From: Diphasiastrum complanatum
Taxonomy: Eukaryota > Streptophyta > Lycopodiopsida > Lycopodiales > Lycopodiaceae
Direction of reading: 5' to 3'
DNA: 60,000 bases
Assembly (NCBI GenBank): GCA_029204225.1
Contig: CM055109.1
Coordinates: forward strand, 3,054,147-3,114,146
Shown here: one piece after another, positions 32,343 to 43,722 of the stretch
How positions within the stretch are numbered: the stretch's first letter is position 1
Layout of the letters: the number at the start of each line of letters is the position of its first letter
Position numbers and translations under genes: made by a program
Notes under the pieces: generated by a model
Told to the model about the DNA's origin: nothing
Database searches by the model: none
Seen by the model: only the letters and a program-made list of their open reading frames with translations

Positions 32343-34718
32343 ATGGCATCTATAAATGCATATCTTTTGGATACTAATGAGAGGCTCAACAAAACTAACT
32401 ATTCCATATGGAGAGTTAGAATGGAATCCATCGTGATCATGCAAGATCTGATGGAAATTGTAAATGGTAAGGAGGGTGAACCTATTCATCCTCAAGAAAA
32501 AGCCAAATACATCAAGAGGTGCAATGTTGCACTACATTGCATAAAAATGAATGTTGCAAATGAACTCTTAAGAGAGGTAGGAGATTGCACTTCAGCTCAA
32601 GATGCTTGGGAGACTTTGCAAAAGGTCTATGAATCCAAGAACCAAACTAGAATGTTAGCTTTGAAGAATCAAATCTATAGAAGCTATCAAAAGAAAGGAG
32701 AGAGTGCACATACTTTTGTCCTAAGCATAAAGGAATTGAACAAAGAGCTAGCCTTTATAGGTGACCCTATCAAGGATGAAGAGCTTGTTCAACTCATATT
32801 GAATGGACTAAGCTTTGAATTTGACAATTTGGTTCAGGGATATGCAATTATGGGTAAGCTACCCATACTTGAAGAACTCCAAGGCACACTCATGGCCGAG
32901 GAATCAAGAAGGAGCCAAATGCAAGAGAGGATGGATAGGCTTTCCATCCAAGGTGGAGATGACCAAGATCTCTTCACCAAAGGCAAAGGCAAGTCCAAAG
33001 GCAAAGGATCAACATTCAAGAAGTCTACAAAGCTTGAGGATCAAGAAGGACCCCCAAAGGCATCTCCATCAACCACCAAAGTCAAGAAGGACAAATCAAA
33101 GGTGAAGTGCTACTATTGTAGCAAGATGGGGCATTATGCCTCGGAATGCTTCAAGAGGAAGCAAGATCAAAGCCAAGCCAACATGAGCAAAGAGGAGGAG
33201 GAGGAGAGTTCACATGAGGACTCTCTCATGATGTCCATATTTTCTTCAACAAGCTTCAAAGGAGAAGATCCTTGGTGGATTGACTCGGGTGCTAGTTCAC
33301 ACATGACTAGTAAAAGGGACTTTTTCTCTTCTCTCTTATCTTATGATGGACCTATAAAGTCTATCTATACAGCAAATGATGAAGCTTGTAAGATTGAAGG
33401 AGTTGGTAGCATTCCCCTTTGCTTAGGATCTTCCAAAAAGATCAACATAGAAGGTGTTTTGTACATTCCTACAATAACAAAGAATCTACTAAGTGTTGGC
33501 CAAATGGTAGACAATGGTTTCAATGTTGACTTTGCTTCAAATGAATGTTTCATCAAGAAGAAGGGTAAGATAGTGGCTAAGGGCACTAGACTTGGCAAAC
33601 TTTATAAGCTGGATGCATTTGTGGATACTAATGTTGTCATGTTGGCCGAGAAGAGCAAGATATCTACCTTTACTTTATGGCACAAAAGACTTGGACATGT
33701 CAACTCGGGTTCCATGGAGGCTATGATCAAGGAGAAGTATGCTTTAGGCCTACCAAGGTCTATTGGGAAGGAAGACAAGGTTTGTGAAGCTTGTGCCTTA
33801 TCCAAGGCACATAAGAAGGTGTTTCCTAACTCCATCACAAAGTCATCTCATCCTCTTGAACTCATACACTCGGATGTGCACATTGCTAGCACCAAATCTA
33901 ATGGAGGTTCATCCATGTTTTTAACCTTCACTAATGACTACTCAAGATATTGTTGGGTGTTCTTACTTTCCTTCAAGTCTCAAGTATTTGATACTTTTGT
34001 AAAGTTCAAGTTGTTTGTGGAAAAGCATCATAATCATAGCATCAAGATTCTTAGAAGTGACAATGGTGGAGAATTCATCTCCAATGAGTTCAAGGCCTTT
34101 TGTGAGGAGGAAGGGATCAAGAAAGAGACTTCTTGTCCTTACACTCCTCAACAAAATGGAGTTGCTGAAAGAAGGAATAGAACATTATGTGAATGTTCTA
34201 AGGCTTTAAGATTAGATGCTTGTTTGCCCAAATCCTTTTGGGGTGAGTCTCTTGTATGTGCAAACTACTTGATGAATAGGGTGTCTTGCAAAGCAATTGA
34301 AGGCAAAACTCCTTATGAGATGTTGTATGGAAAGAAACCCAATCTTAATCACTTGAAAGTTTTTGGGTGTATATGTTATGTGCATGTGCCATTGGAAACA
34401 AGAACCAAGGAGGATCCATCTTCCACAAGAGGGATCATGCTTGGATATGCAAGCTCAAGCAAGGGCTACAAAGTCTATCTCCCATCCTTGAACAAATTTG
34501 TTGTTTCAATGGATGTCATCTTTGATGAACATCATATGCATATGCTTGAAGAAGGCTCAAGTGCTTCGACAATCAAGAAGAAGATGGCCGAGGAGCAAGA
34601 TCTTGGTTTTGAGGAGGAGCTCATGGAGGAGCAAGCACCAAACCCACCTATCACACCAAGGAGATCTTCAAGGGCAAAAGTGGAGCCATCAAGGCTCACA
34701 TATCAAGGCAAAGGATAG
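32343..34718 (+). CDS. copia-C Gag-protease-integrase polyprotein (premature stop)
   Basis: 791 codons. The start is the first ATG with a gag-type beginning (NERLNKTNYSIWRVRMES). Domains by approximate residue: gag core 20-200 (ALHCIKMNVANELL, AWETLQKVYE, LVQLILNGLSFEFDNLVQ); zinc knuckle CYYCSKMGHYASEC at about 257, intact; protease WWIDSGASSHM at about 310; pre-integrase WHKRLGHVNSGSMEAM and CEACALSKAHKKVF at 445-495; integrase with Asp in LELIHSDVH (about 508), Asp in LRSDNGGEF (about 570) and Glu in NGVAERRNR (about 608). FTNDYSRY stands where FIDDYSRY is usual. It stops at TAG 34716-34718 inside the Lys-rich linker before RT, where relatives read GKGKQ or DKGKQ. Confidence 0.9.
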   Translation: MASINAYLLDTNERLNKTNYSIWRVRMESIVIMQDLMEIVNGKEGEPIHPQEKAKYIKRCNVALHCIKMNVANELLREVGDCTSAQDAWETLQKVYESKNQTRMLALKNQIYRSYQKKGESAHTFVLSIKELNKELAFIGDPIKDEELVQLILNGLSFEFDNLVQGYAIMGKLPILEELQGTLMAEESRRSQMQERMDRLSIQGGDDQDLFTKGKGKSKGKGSTFKKSTKLEDQEGPPKASPSTTKVKKDKSKVKCYYCSKMGHYASECFKRKQDQSQANMSKEEEEESSHEDSLMMSIFSSTSFKGEDPWWIDSGASSHMTSKRDFFSSLLSYDGPIKSIYTANDEACKIEGVGSIPLCLGSSKKINIEGVLYIPTITKNLLSVGQMVDNGFNVDFASNECFIKKKGKIVAKGTRLGKLYKLDAFVDTNVVMLAEKSKISTFTLWHKRLGHVNSGSMEAMIKEKYALGLPRSIGKEDKVCEACALSKAHKKVFPNSITKSSHPLELIHSDVHIASTKSNGGSSMFLTFTNDYSRYCWVFLLSFKSQVFDTFVKFKLFVEKHHNHSIKILRSDNGGEFISNEFKAFCEEEGIKKETSCPYTPQQNGVAERRNRTLCECSKALRLDACLPKSFWGESLVCANYLMNRVSCKAIEGKTPYEMLYGKKPNLNHLKVFGCICYVHVPLETRTKEDPSSTRGIMLGYASSSKGYKVYLPSLNKFVVSMDVIFDEHHMHMLEEGSSASTIKKKMAEEQDLGFEEELMEEQAPNPPITPRRSSRAKVEPSRLTYQGKG

Positions 34719-36226
34719 CAAGTTGAGGGTATCTCATCCACTTCTTATGCTTTATCTAGTTTTGAAGAACCATCTAATGTTGAAGATGCATTGAACTCCA
34801 AAGAATGGTATAAAGCTATGTTGGATGAGTATGATGCCTTGATTGAGAATGAAACTTGGTTGCTTGTTGAGAGACCTCAAAGGAATGTAATAGGATGCAA
34901 GTGGGTCTTCAAGCTTAAGTTGAATGCAGATGGGAGTGTTAAAAAACATAAAGCAAGATTAGTTGCAAAAGGTTATGCTCAAGAGAAAGGGATAGACTAT
35001 GAGGAAACTTTTGCACTCGTGGCCAAGATGGTCACAATAAGACTAATCATTGCACTTGCATCACATTTTGGATGGATTCTATGTCAAATGGATGTCTCTA
35101 ATGCTTTCTTGAATGGTTTTTGGAAAGAGGATATCTATATGGAGCAGCCACAAGGGTTCATCAAGCATGGAATGGAGAACAAAGTATGCCATCTCCAAAG
35201 AAGCATCTATGGCTTGAAGCAAGCCTCGAGATCTTGGAATTCAAGACTACATTGCTATCTTATTTCACTTTATTTTGTTCAAAGTGAATATGATCCCACT
35301 CTTTACATTAAGTTTCATGATGTTGGTATTGTACTTTTACTCATTTATGTAGATGACATCATCATTAGTGGAAATAGTGTTGATTGTATTGAAAAAATCA
35401 AGATAGATCTATCATTAGAGGTCAAGATGGTAGATCTAGGGTGTCTTCACTTCATCTTAGGCATAGAAGTATTTAGAGGGTCTGATTTTATCTTTATAAG
35501 TCAAGTAAACTATGCTCAAAGTCTTTTGAAGAAGTTTAAGATGGAAGTATGCAAAAGTGTTGACACACCAATGGAGCAAGATGTAAAAGTGCCAAATGAA
35601 GATGATGAAAGATCCTTCATGGACATCACTTTGTTTAGGCAACTTATAGGTTCCTTAATGTGGATCACTATAACTAGACCAGATCTTAGCTTTAGTGTAT
35701 GTAGGTTGAGCCAATCCATGCAAAAGCCATTGAATATCCATTGGAAAAAGGCTAAGAGGATTCTAAGATACATCTCGGGTACATTGGATTTTGGGATTCT
35801 ATATAGAGGAGATGTGATTGACCTTCATGCATTTAGTGATTCAGATTTTGCAGGGGACAAGAGGGATAGGAAATCAACAAGTGCCTATTCAACTTTCATA
35901 GGAGAAGGTGTGGTTTCATGGCTTTCAAAAAAGCAAGAAACTATATCTCTATCTTCAACTGAGGCCGAGTACAAAGCTTTGACAATGACAATATATCAGC
36001 CCAACACCTTGCATCTAACCCAATCTTCCATGCAAGATCTAAGCACATTGAGATATGCCATCACTTTATGAGAGAAATGGTGCAAGCCAAGGAGATTGCT
36101 TTGGAGCATGTTCCAAGCAATGAATGTGTAGCTGATCTACTTACTAAACCACTTCAAAAGACACCTTTTATGAAGTTCATATCATCACTTGGAGTGATTA
36201 GTAAAGCAATGATTGAACCAAGCTAG
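34719..36226 (+). pseudogene. copia-C reverse transcriptase and RNase H
   Basis: Same phase as the gag-integrase frame, so only the TAG at 34716 separates them. [93 protein letters not shown] (YVDD intact), LHFILGIEV. RNase H: FSDSDFAGDKRDRKSTSAY, SWLSKKQETISLSSTEAEYK. Near 35987 about 75-80 bp are lost and the frame shifts: the segment with the CDN motif is missing, and ISAQHLASNP-type coding resumes in another phase to the end (VADLLTKPLQKTPFMKF). RNase H is therefore defective. FALVAKM replaces the common FAPVAKM. Confidence 0.88.
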
Positions 36227-36227
36227 A

Positions 36228-36240
36228 TAGTGAGGAGGAG
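36228..36240 (+). other. copia-C polypurine tract
   Basis: TAGTGAGGAGGAG directly before the 3' LTR. Confidence 0.75.
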
Positions 36241-36921
36241 TGTTAAAAATTCACAATTCTAGCTTGACTAGTTTTGGTCATATGACTTGTAAATAGTTAG
36301 ATGGTCATGATGTGGCTTTTCACACATGCCAAATAGCATAGGATTCCATTCATAAGGATGTTCTCAATAGACCTAAGTGTTAGAACCTTTGGAATGAGTC
36401 CAAATTATGCTTAGATACAAGGGAGAAAAAATAGGAGCTATTTTTGGTAATTTTTGCATTGTTGAGGGATCTCCAAGATTCCAACCCTAACTTGGTAGGG
36501 ATGAAAGATCCACCAAAATTAGCATTAGGGATAGGTTTAGGGCTACTCATACCTGCCCAAAACTGTGATGGATCATGTATATATAGGTGATGATATCTCA
36601 CCAAAATCAATCAAGCAATTTCATGTTTTTTCTCTCATAATGGTGCAATCGCTCTCTATGTTCATAATTGTTTGAGTACTTGTGATTAATAATGATTATA
36701 GGATTGAATGTAGGTCTGGTGTACAGTACTCAGACTGTGGGAGGCCGTACTTTCACACGTGTGAAGCCTTCTTCAAGGATTTGGGCCATTTAGTGAGGTT
36801 CAAGCATAGATTTTTGATGGATTTTGATGGTTCAACTTGTGCTAATCTTATGAAATCATAATCTATTGTTTCCCTCATCATTTCAAGTGTTTTAGGATCC
36901 TTATTTGCTGTAATTTTTACA
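36241..36921 (+). repeat. copia-C 3' LTR
   Basis: 681 bp, near-identical to 30850-31531; CCTCG follows. The G-box at its start is changed to TTTCACACATGCC, the inner palindrome TTTCACACGTGTGAAG (36750) is kept. Confidence 0.95.
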
Positions 36922-36926
36922 CCTCG

Positions 36927-37551
36927 CAGATAGCAAAATTTTCAGTTCTAGCGGTCAAGAACTCTCGCAGAGGATTCTAAAGTTCCATCTCAGTGAGACC
37001 AGGACACAGAAGAGCTTGCGAGAGTTAGTCTGATTTCAGTGAGCAGAAAGTGCTAAAAAAATCACTAAAAAGTGAAGAGCCAGCAAATCTTTCCACTCTC
37101 GCAGACCCTCTCAATCGATTTAGAATGGCAATTTACATCAGTGATGAAGCCTGGGAGGGTTAGTGTAAAGATCTGGTGAAGATCAAGCCAAAAACGTGGT
37201 TTTGAACCCTCGCAGACAGTGAAATTTTCACTTCTTGCGAGAGTTAACTCTTGCAAAAAATTCTATAGTGAGATCTGACCCAGATCCAACTACTATGAAT
37301 CTTGCGAGAGTTACTTCTCAGAGATCTGAAAGATATCAAGTTTTTTACCTGCAAAAATAGCTAAAGAACCCTCGCACAGCCAACCCTCGCACAAGATAAC
37401 CCTCGCAAACAAAAGCAGTTGAAAGATCTGCATTAGATCCAGCTAATATCAAAACCTCAGATCAATCAGTGCAAGTAGTAAAAAGTTATCAATTAAAAAC
37501 CACCGTAAAAGGGCTAAAATTTACTTTTGGCCGATCAGATCGACCAGATCC
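36927..37551 (+). other. gypsy-G1 leader, second part, rich in two-way repeats
   Basis: Non-coding. TGCGAGAGTT at about 37018, 37236 and 37302; AACTCTCGCA at 36959; CTCTCGCAGACC at 37081; ACCCTCGCA at 37206, 37370, 37382 and 37399. CTCGCA (37209-37214) and TGCGAG (37236-37241) can pair, with GTGAA (37219-37223) and TTCAC (37227-37231) inside, giving a neat two-step hairpin. An ACTATATAAGC box lies just after this tract, near 37574. Confidence 0.75.
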
Positions 37552-39299
37552 TTGAAGATCCAGACTGCATCCTACTATATAAGCAAGATCCAATCACTTT
37601 GGAACCCACCATCGGATGAATATGAGATCAGAATGATCAATAGCACGAAGGATAGCAAATCAGGCACCACACCTTTCCAGATTAGCAACTGTGCAACAAG
37701 AGGCAGAACCGGAACCAACACCAATGGATCCAATGGGCCAACTCGTACCTATCGCTCCCTTGCAAGCAGTTCGGAGAGCACCACTGATGGAGATACCAAA
37801 ATACGACGGATCATCAGATCCCATCTGATTCCTCCAGATCTATGAGCAAGCTTGTGAAATCTACGGCGAACGGACACCTGCGGAGAAGCTGATGCTATTC
37901 CCTATGTCCTTATCAGCGGTGGCTCAGGATTGGTATTTCAACCTGTCAGAGGAAGATAAATCCACCTGAGAAGCAGTTAAAACGGCTCTCATTACGTGCT
38001 TTAAACCAAGAAGGTCCCTGGAAGACCCATTTCTCCTGTTGAGCAAAGTCAAGATGGGAAACGAGAAAGGGTCCGGGACTATATTAAACGGGTCAAACAT
38101 CTACGATCCGAGTGCAGTGCAGCCCTGACTCCCAATCATGCGGTGATCATGTGGTTCCTAGCCGGATTAGCACGAAGCATTAGAAGAGAACTGAAACGAC
38201 GGGGACAATACACTTCTCTACAAGAAGCTATGGAAGATGCCATCAGGGAAGATGATGAGGGATCTGACGACGAATATCCTTCCACCCACACTCCTACTCC
38301 CTCGATCTCATCATCATCATCAAACGCATCCGCTCTATCCTTAGAACTGCTACTGGAGCAAATGACAAAATTACACAAACAGCAGATAGAGCAACTTACG
38401 ACGTAGTTTGACCAAAAAATGAAAGCCTTACAAGGAACTGTAGCAGTAACTCCACATCAACCGAAACCAAACCAGCTACAGTATCCTTGACAGGAAAATG
38501 TATGGCGTTCAGTATGCACACAAAACCATACAACGAACGAGTGTCCATTCCTAAAGCAAAATCTAAGACTGACACAAAGATTCTGCCATCTGTGCAATGA
38601 AACATCGCACGATATGACATTTTGCCCATTTAACCCCTGGATTGTTCAACAGAAGAGAAGTCCTTATCAGACTTCCTATCCTTATCATCAAGGGGCACCC
38701 AACGCGGCACCAAGGTATGGCGCACCAAATTAACCACAGCGTATGGCCTTACCTGCTCCACCAGGGCCAGCCAATCAACAAGTGGCCTATGTATACCTGA
38801 CAGCAGCAGAACCAGAGATGCAAATGCCACCTTAACCTGAGCAGCAACAATGGTATGGACCAGATGAACCATTTATGGACCCTACCATAAATGAATATGT
38901 TTCGGCCTATGCAGCTCAAACTCAGTGCCAAGGCGGAAGAAATTACGGCTGCTACGCATGCGGCGAAGGACCCAGAATGGCAGAATGTCCCTACAAGGGA
39001 CAATATACAACCTCCTGTCGAGAATGCGGTTATGGACACTGTTACAAGAATTGTCCATTTAAACCTGGAACCAGTGCACCTCTTAATCTCATTGCCATAT
39101 AGCAACCAGCAGTTCCAGCGGGGATGCCATCGGAAGGTCGACAATTCCACGCTCCTGTGTTAGCTGTTACGCGAGCACAAAAGAGGAAGGAAGTGGCTCC
39201 CTCACCACCACCATCCGTCACTGCTGATGACCGACCCTCAACTTCAGCGCCATATCCAAATGTTAGGGAAGAGAGAAGACAGTACCAGAAAATAAGACA
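37552..39299 (+). pseudogene. gypsy-G1 gag with four zinc-knuckle-like modules
   Basis: Gag homology begins near 37785 (MEIPKYDGSSDPI, then YEQACEIYGERTPAEKLMLF and SLSAVAQDWYFNLSEED), with stops and a frameshift near 38050. It then reads RDYIKRVKHLRSECSAALTP, IRRELKRRGQYTSLQEAMED and a Ser-rich acidic stretch. Four Cys/His modules follow: VCTQNHTTNEC (38512-38544, first Cys replaced by Arg), CHLCNETSHDMTFC (38584-38625, intact CX2CX4HX4C), CYACGEGPRMAEC (38950-38988, His replaced by Pro) and CRECGYGHCYKNC (39016-39054, intact CX2CX3HX4C). Most plant gags have one or two. Pro/Gln-rich spacers separate them. Confidence 0.75.
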
Positions 39300-40559
39300 T
39301 TGGGTACAGAAAACACAAGCGGAGGAAAAAGAGACCATCCCACGGAATCCCCAGTCGGCGTCGAACAGGAATCGCAAACGGGCTCACCACTGCACACTGA
39401 TCAGAATGATCGGTTGCACCAACATGAACCACCTTTTCACATGGTGGATCCCGAGGAACCATGCACTGAAAGGCTCACACTTTTACTATCAAGCCATATT
39501 AGTTTACCACTCGGGGAACTACTACGGATTGCACCACAAGCAAAAAGCCTTCTAGCTGAATGGGCCAAAGCGGATGAGGAGCCATTAGCACCTGAGCCCA
39601 TATATTGTGCGGGCTATGATGAAACAAATAACGTCCTCCACATTGGAGAAGCATGGAAAATTGAGGAACACAACATCATTTTGCCAATCAAACACAAGAG
39701 ATACGAGGACGAGGCGACAGTGGTAGATGGAAAATGGGGTGTCAATCTGATCTCCACCACTTTATATGAAAAATGGGGTCTACAAGGATTGAATCCAGCA
39801 AGATTTGCTATCAAGCTAGCAGATCAATCCTGTGTGAAACCAAAAGGTGTAGTTGTCGATATCCCCGTCAAGATAGCAGGCATGCAGTTTGTGATTACTT
39901 TTGTAGTCATGGATATACCTGAATCTCCATCTGTATACCGAGTCTTAATCGAAAGACCATGGTTGAGGACTGCGCAAGTAGTACACAACTGGGGTACAGG
40001 GAAACTCACCTTCGAGAATAGAGAACAGACTATAAGTGTTGATCCAACCACATGGGCGGTGAAACCTATTGCACCCAAGGTTGATGACGGATCATTCACG
40101 ACAGATCATACAATTGATCGCCCAAGGCCAGCCAAGGGAGGTCACTATCATTCAGAGACGGATGTCATGAGATGGACAGATGAATTAGCAACTATTGACT
40201 GCCATACATGTCAATATGAATCAGATCCAGAACCGAGTACATCTTCACCCAAATGTTATACTATGGACACACCAATCACATTTGAGGTGAATATGATAAA
40301 CGTAGCATGGCTGTCAGCGGAGCCTATTGAGAACCTAGTGGATGATGATCTAGTCCCTTGGCAACATGCTCTAACTTATAATAAGGAGGTTGAGCTGACT
40401 GATGAACAGGTCCTACACCACATGGATCCAGATCGTTATGGAACCAAGAAGGTACCAGCTCAACCACCACAAAAGTTTGCTATGGCAAAAGTCTCAAGAA
40501 TCGATCTACCCAAGGCACCTGTGAATAAGAGGAATCAGTTGAAGCAATGCTACAACTAG
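39300..40559 (+). pseudogene. gypsy-G1 protease region
   Basis: An open stretch of 419 codons. After a variable, acidic front part, the retropepsin-like segment reads VVDGKWGVNLISTTLYEKWG (active-site Asp in VDG; the usual GG/GS pair is GK here), KGVVVDIPVKIAGMQFVITF, and ERPWLRTAQVVHNWGTGKL, which matches the GRPWL block of gypsy proteases. It ends at TAG 40557-40559 and the next frame continues in the same phase, so this stop lies inside the Pol polyprotein. Processing of Gag-Pol would be its role. Confidence 0.78.
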
Positions 40560-41744
40560 GTGATCCGATGGAGTGACCTACCCAAAGAGGCGATAGCTAT
40601 AGTAGACGTTGATATTCGCAACCATGAGGCGAATGTCATAGCAGTCCCGAAGAAAGACAACAAGGATGAACCCACCAAAATGACAAAAAAGGGCAAAAAG
40701 AAGGTGTTGGATTCCTTGAAGTCACTCCAGTTGGACTCAGACATAGCGTCATCTACTACACAGGTGACAGAAAAACAAAAAATGACCAGTCAGGCCAAGA
40801 TCAATATGCTGAAAGAGGAATCTCGACGAGCTCCCGTTCACGAGATGCCTGATACTTTCAAGAATTATACTTTGGACGACGTGGTAATCATGATGCTGCA
40901 AGCCCAACGAGAACCTGATCAAAGTCAGGCACCAGTGGAACAAGTCTTCGAGGGACCTGCGCGAACACAACCAATGAATCTTGCGAAGCCAGGAGAAGAA
41001 GAAAGGATAGTGCATGTGGGAGAACAATTAACACCCATGCAGTTCAAGAGACTACGATTCTTGTTGGTGGAATATAAAGACTGTTTTGCCTGGAGCTATA
41101 GTGATCTAAAGGGCATTCCTCCAACAGTAGTCCAACATACCATACCCTTGGTGGACGGAGCAGTCCCCAAGGTGAGCCGTTACTACCGCTGCAACCCGAA
41201 TTATACAGAACTAATCAAGCAGGAGTTGCAAAAGCTGATGGACACAGATTTCATTTATGAGATCGAGCACATGGAATGGGTATCGCCGATAGTTATAGTA
41301 CCCAAGAAGAATGGCAAAATGCGGATCTGTGTGAATATAAAGGCGCCAAATGCAGTCACCAAAAAGGACCATTTTCTTTTACCATTTACGGAAAGTGTCC
41401 TCAACAGGGTAGCTGGCATCGAAGCCTACAATTTTCTGGACGGCTTCAGCGGCTACAACCAAGTGAAAATAGCACCCCAGGACCAGCACAAGACAACATT
41501 TGCCACGTAATGGAGAACCTATGCCTATAAAGTGATGCCATTCGGACTTTGCAATGCCCCAAACACTTTCCAGTGAGTCATGCAGACGACATTCAAAGAT
41601 TATTTGCAAAAATTTCTGGAAATTTTCTTGGACGATCTGTGCATGCATGGACTAGATTCAGAACACTTATCCAATTTGGAGAAGGTGTTAGAAAAATGTC
41701 GCGAGTACCAGATCTCCCTGAATCCAAAAAAATGTCAATTCTAG
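40560..41744 (+). pseudogene. gypsy-G1 reverse transcriptase
   Basis: In phase with the protease. A linker (VDVDIRNHEANVIAVPKKDN and a Lys-rich run) precedes FLLVEYKDCFAWSYSDLKGI, then RT: KQELQKLMDTDFIYEIEHME, WVSPIVIVPKKNGKMRICVN, DHFLLPFTESVLNRVAG, FLDGFSGYNQVKIAPQDQHK. A TAA at 41508 follows FAT, a TGA at 41574 (TFQ-stop-VMQ, where Arg is usual, so CGA to TGA is likely), then LEIFLDDLCMHG with the catalytic DD in the FLDD form, and NPKKCQF before a TAG at 41742. All key motifs remain, with three internal stops. Confidence 0.88.
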
Positions 41745-42430
41745 GTGACACATGGCTTGATACTCGGCCATATAGTATCAAGACATGGGACCCCCATAGA
41801 TCTATCAAAGATCAGGATCATTATTGATCTACCACCACCGGGGACGATCCGCGAGGTCTACATTTTTATGGGTCATGCTAACTATTATAGGATCTTCATT
41901 CTTGATTTTGCGGAGTTAGCCAGACCAATCTACAAACTCACAATGGATCCACATTGGAATGAGGAAGCCCTAAAAGCTTTCCAAAAGCTTAAGAATGCAT
42001 TGGTTTCAGCACCAATCTTACGGCCACCCAATTGGTCCATTGAGTTTCACGTGCATACGGATGCATCGAAGTATGCAGTTGGAGCAGTCTTAACCCAGCT
42101 AGGTGAACACAAAAAGGAGTTTCCAATTCGGTTTGCAAGCCGACAACTCAATGATACCGAAATGAACTATTCAACCATAGAGCGGGAAACATTGACAATG
42201 ATCTATGCGGTTAAGAAATTTCGACATAATTTGATGGCCACACATTTTGCTTTTTATACGGACCATCAACCCTTGCTCTATCTCGTTAATAAAACTTGCA
42301 ACATCGGAAGAATCACCAAATGGGTACTTCTATTGTTGGAGTTTGATTTTCGGATAGTAGTTTGCAAGGGAAAACAACACTACATGGCAGATCATGTGTC
42401 ACGAATCAAGAAAAAGGAGATTGCCACCCA
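41745..42430 (+). pseudogene. gypsy-G1 RNase H domain
   Basis: Continues in phase: LGHIVSRHGTPIDLSKIRII, MGHANYYRIFILDFAELARP, then RNase H with FHVHTDASKYAVGAVLTQLG (first Asp), FASRQLNDTEMNYSTIERET (Glu), FYTDHQPLLYLVN (Asp) and GKQHYMADHVSRI. The domain is open without stops and keeps the acidic residues. Confidence 0.88.
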
Positions 42431-43722
42431 ACCCGATGATGAGTTAGCAGATGCTGCCTTATTTTATGTGGACACAATACCAAAATGGGCTATTGACATT
42501 GTTGAATATCTAATGTGTGGACAACCAGACAAATCACTACCAAAGGCAGAACATCGGAAATTGATCTTGAAGGCTAGACTTTATCAACTGATTGCCGGCC
42601 AGTTGTATCAAAGAGGTCAAGATGGAATTCTTCGGCAGTGTATTCTTCCTCATGAGACCATCCAGATCATTTCGCTTTCACATGAAGGCATGGGTGGGGG
42701 TCATTTTACATTTGACATTACAATTTGCAAGATCCTACAATCAAAATGTTGGTGGCCAACGATTCACAAAGATACGGAGGAATACTTGAAAAAGTGCGAT
42801 GTGTGCCAAACGACAAGGAGACCAATGAGATTGAACTATGACTTAATGCACCCAGTCTTAGCCCAAGCACCATTCGAAAAATGGGGATTGGATTATATTG
42901 GTCCAATTCACCTTGCATCAAGGAGTTCCCAGGCTCGATACATAATCGTAGTCACAGACTACCTCACCAAATGGGTCGAAGCCAAGGCAGTAAGAGTAGC
43001 TGATGCTAGGACCACTGCCAAGTTCCTTTATGAAAATATCATTGTGCGCTTCGGATGCCTGGTGGAACTAGTTAGTGATTGCAAAAGCCATTTCATCAAC
43101 GAGACCATCAAGGTTCTGTTGGAGGAATTCTTCGTGATCCACAGAACCAGTACACCTTATTATCCTCGGGGTAATGGGCAAGCAGAATCATCCAATAAGA
43201 TCTTGTGTAGCGTGCTCACGAAAACAGTTGAAGCTAGCAGATCAGATTGGAAACACAAGTTGCATGCTGCACAATGGGCATTCTGGACAGCATATAAAGA
43301 GAGCACTGATCAAACTTCCTTTCAATTGGTATATGGTCAGGATGCTGTGATGCCAGTTGCTTCATTAAGGATTGCCACCGCGCAACGTCTTAATGAGTCC
43401 AAATCTCTATAGCTACGCCACGAAGCTCTGCATAAACTCTGTGAAACATGCTTACTAGCTGCGCATGCACTGGCAGCTGAAAAGAAAAGATGCAAAGCTT
43501 GGCATGATCGCAGATTACAAAAGAAGGATCTTCATTCAAGAGATCTGGTCCTGATGTATAAAACCAAGGCGATCAAGGGGAAGTTAAAATTCACTAGCGA
43601 AGGTCCTTATAGGATCAAGAAAATTCTTAATCATGGAGCCGTGAACCTAGAAAAGCTAGATGGGACGCCATTCGACACACCCATCAACGGTAGCCGGTTG
43701 CACAAGTACTGGCCACCATAGT
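42431..43722 (+). pseudogene. gypsy-G1 integrase
   Basis: N-terminal zinc module HEGMGGGHF ... CDVCQ (HHCC), then the core: WGLDYIGPIHLAS (Asp), VELVSDCKSHFINE (second Asp, with the usual QGT changed), GNGQAESSNKIL (Glu). A TAG at 43410-43412 interrupts; the same phase then reads LAAHALAAEKKRCKAWHDRR and FTSEGPYRIKKILNHGAVNL, which contains the GPY motif of gypsy integrase C-termini, and ends near 43720. No chromodomain is visible after it, in keeping with the Athila/Tat group. Confidence 0.88.

Larger units (their letters stand above)
30850..36921 (+). mobile_element. copia-C, best-preserved copia element of the window
   Basis: 6.07 kb, LTRs at 30850-31531 and 36241-36921, target duplication CCTCG (30845-30849 and 36922-36926). 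By eye the LTRs differ at about seven positions plus one single-base gap, so insertion was fairly recent. The polyprotein is open for 791 codons, has one TAG, then 426 more codons in phase; a deletion in RNase H is the only other clear lesion found. Inserted in the leader of gypsy-G1. Confidence 0.96.

Noticed and set aside
37552-37600. ACTATATAAGC before gag as a promoter
   Set aside because: Only one copy available and it lies within an open frame; the LTR should provide the gag-pol promoter.
38136-38378. Minus-strand open frames within the gypsy-G1 gag and pol (also 38749-39150, 39042-39377)
   Set aside because: Shadows of the plus-strand gag-pol code, which has domain evidence; the minus frames have no motif.
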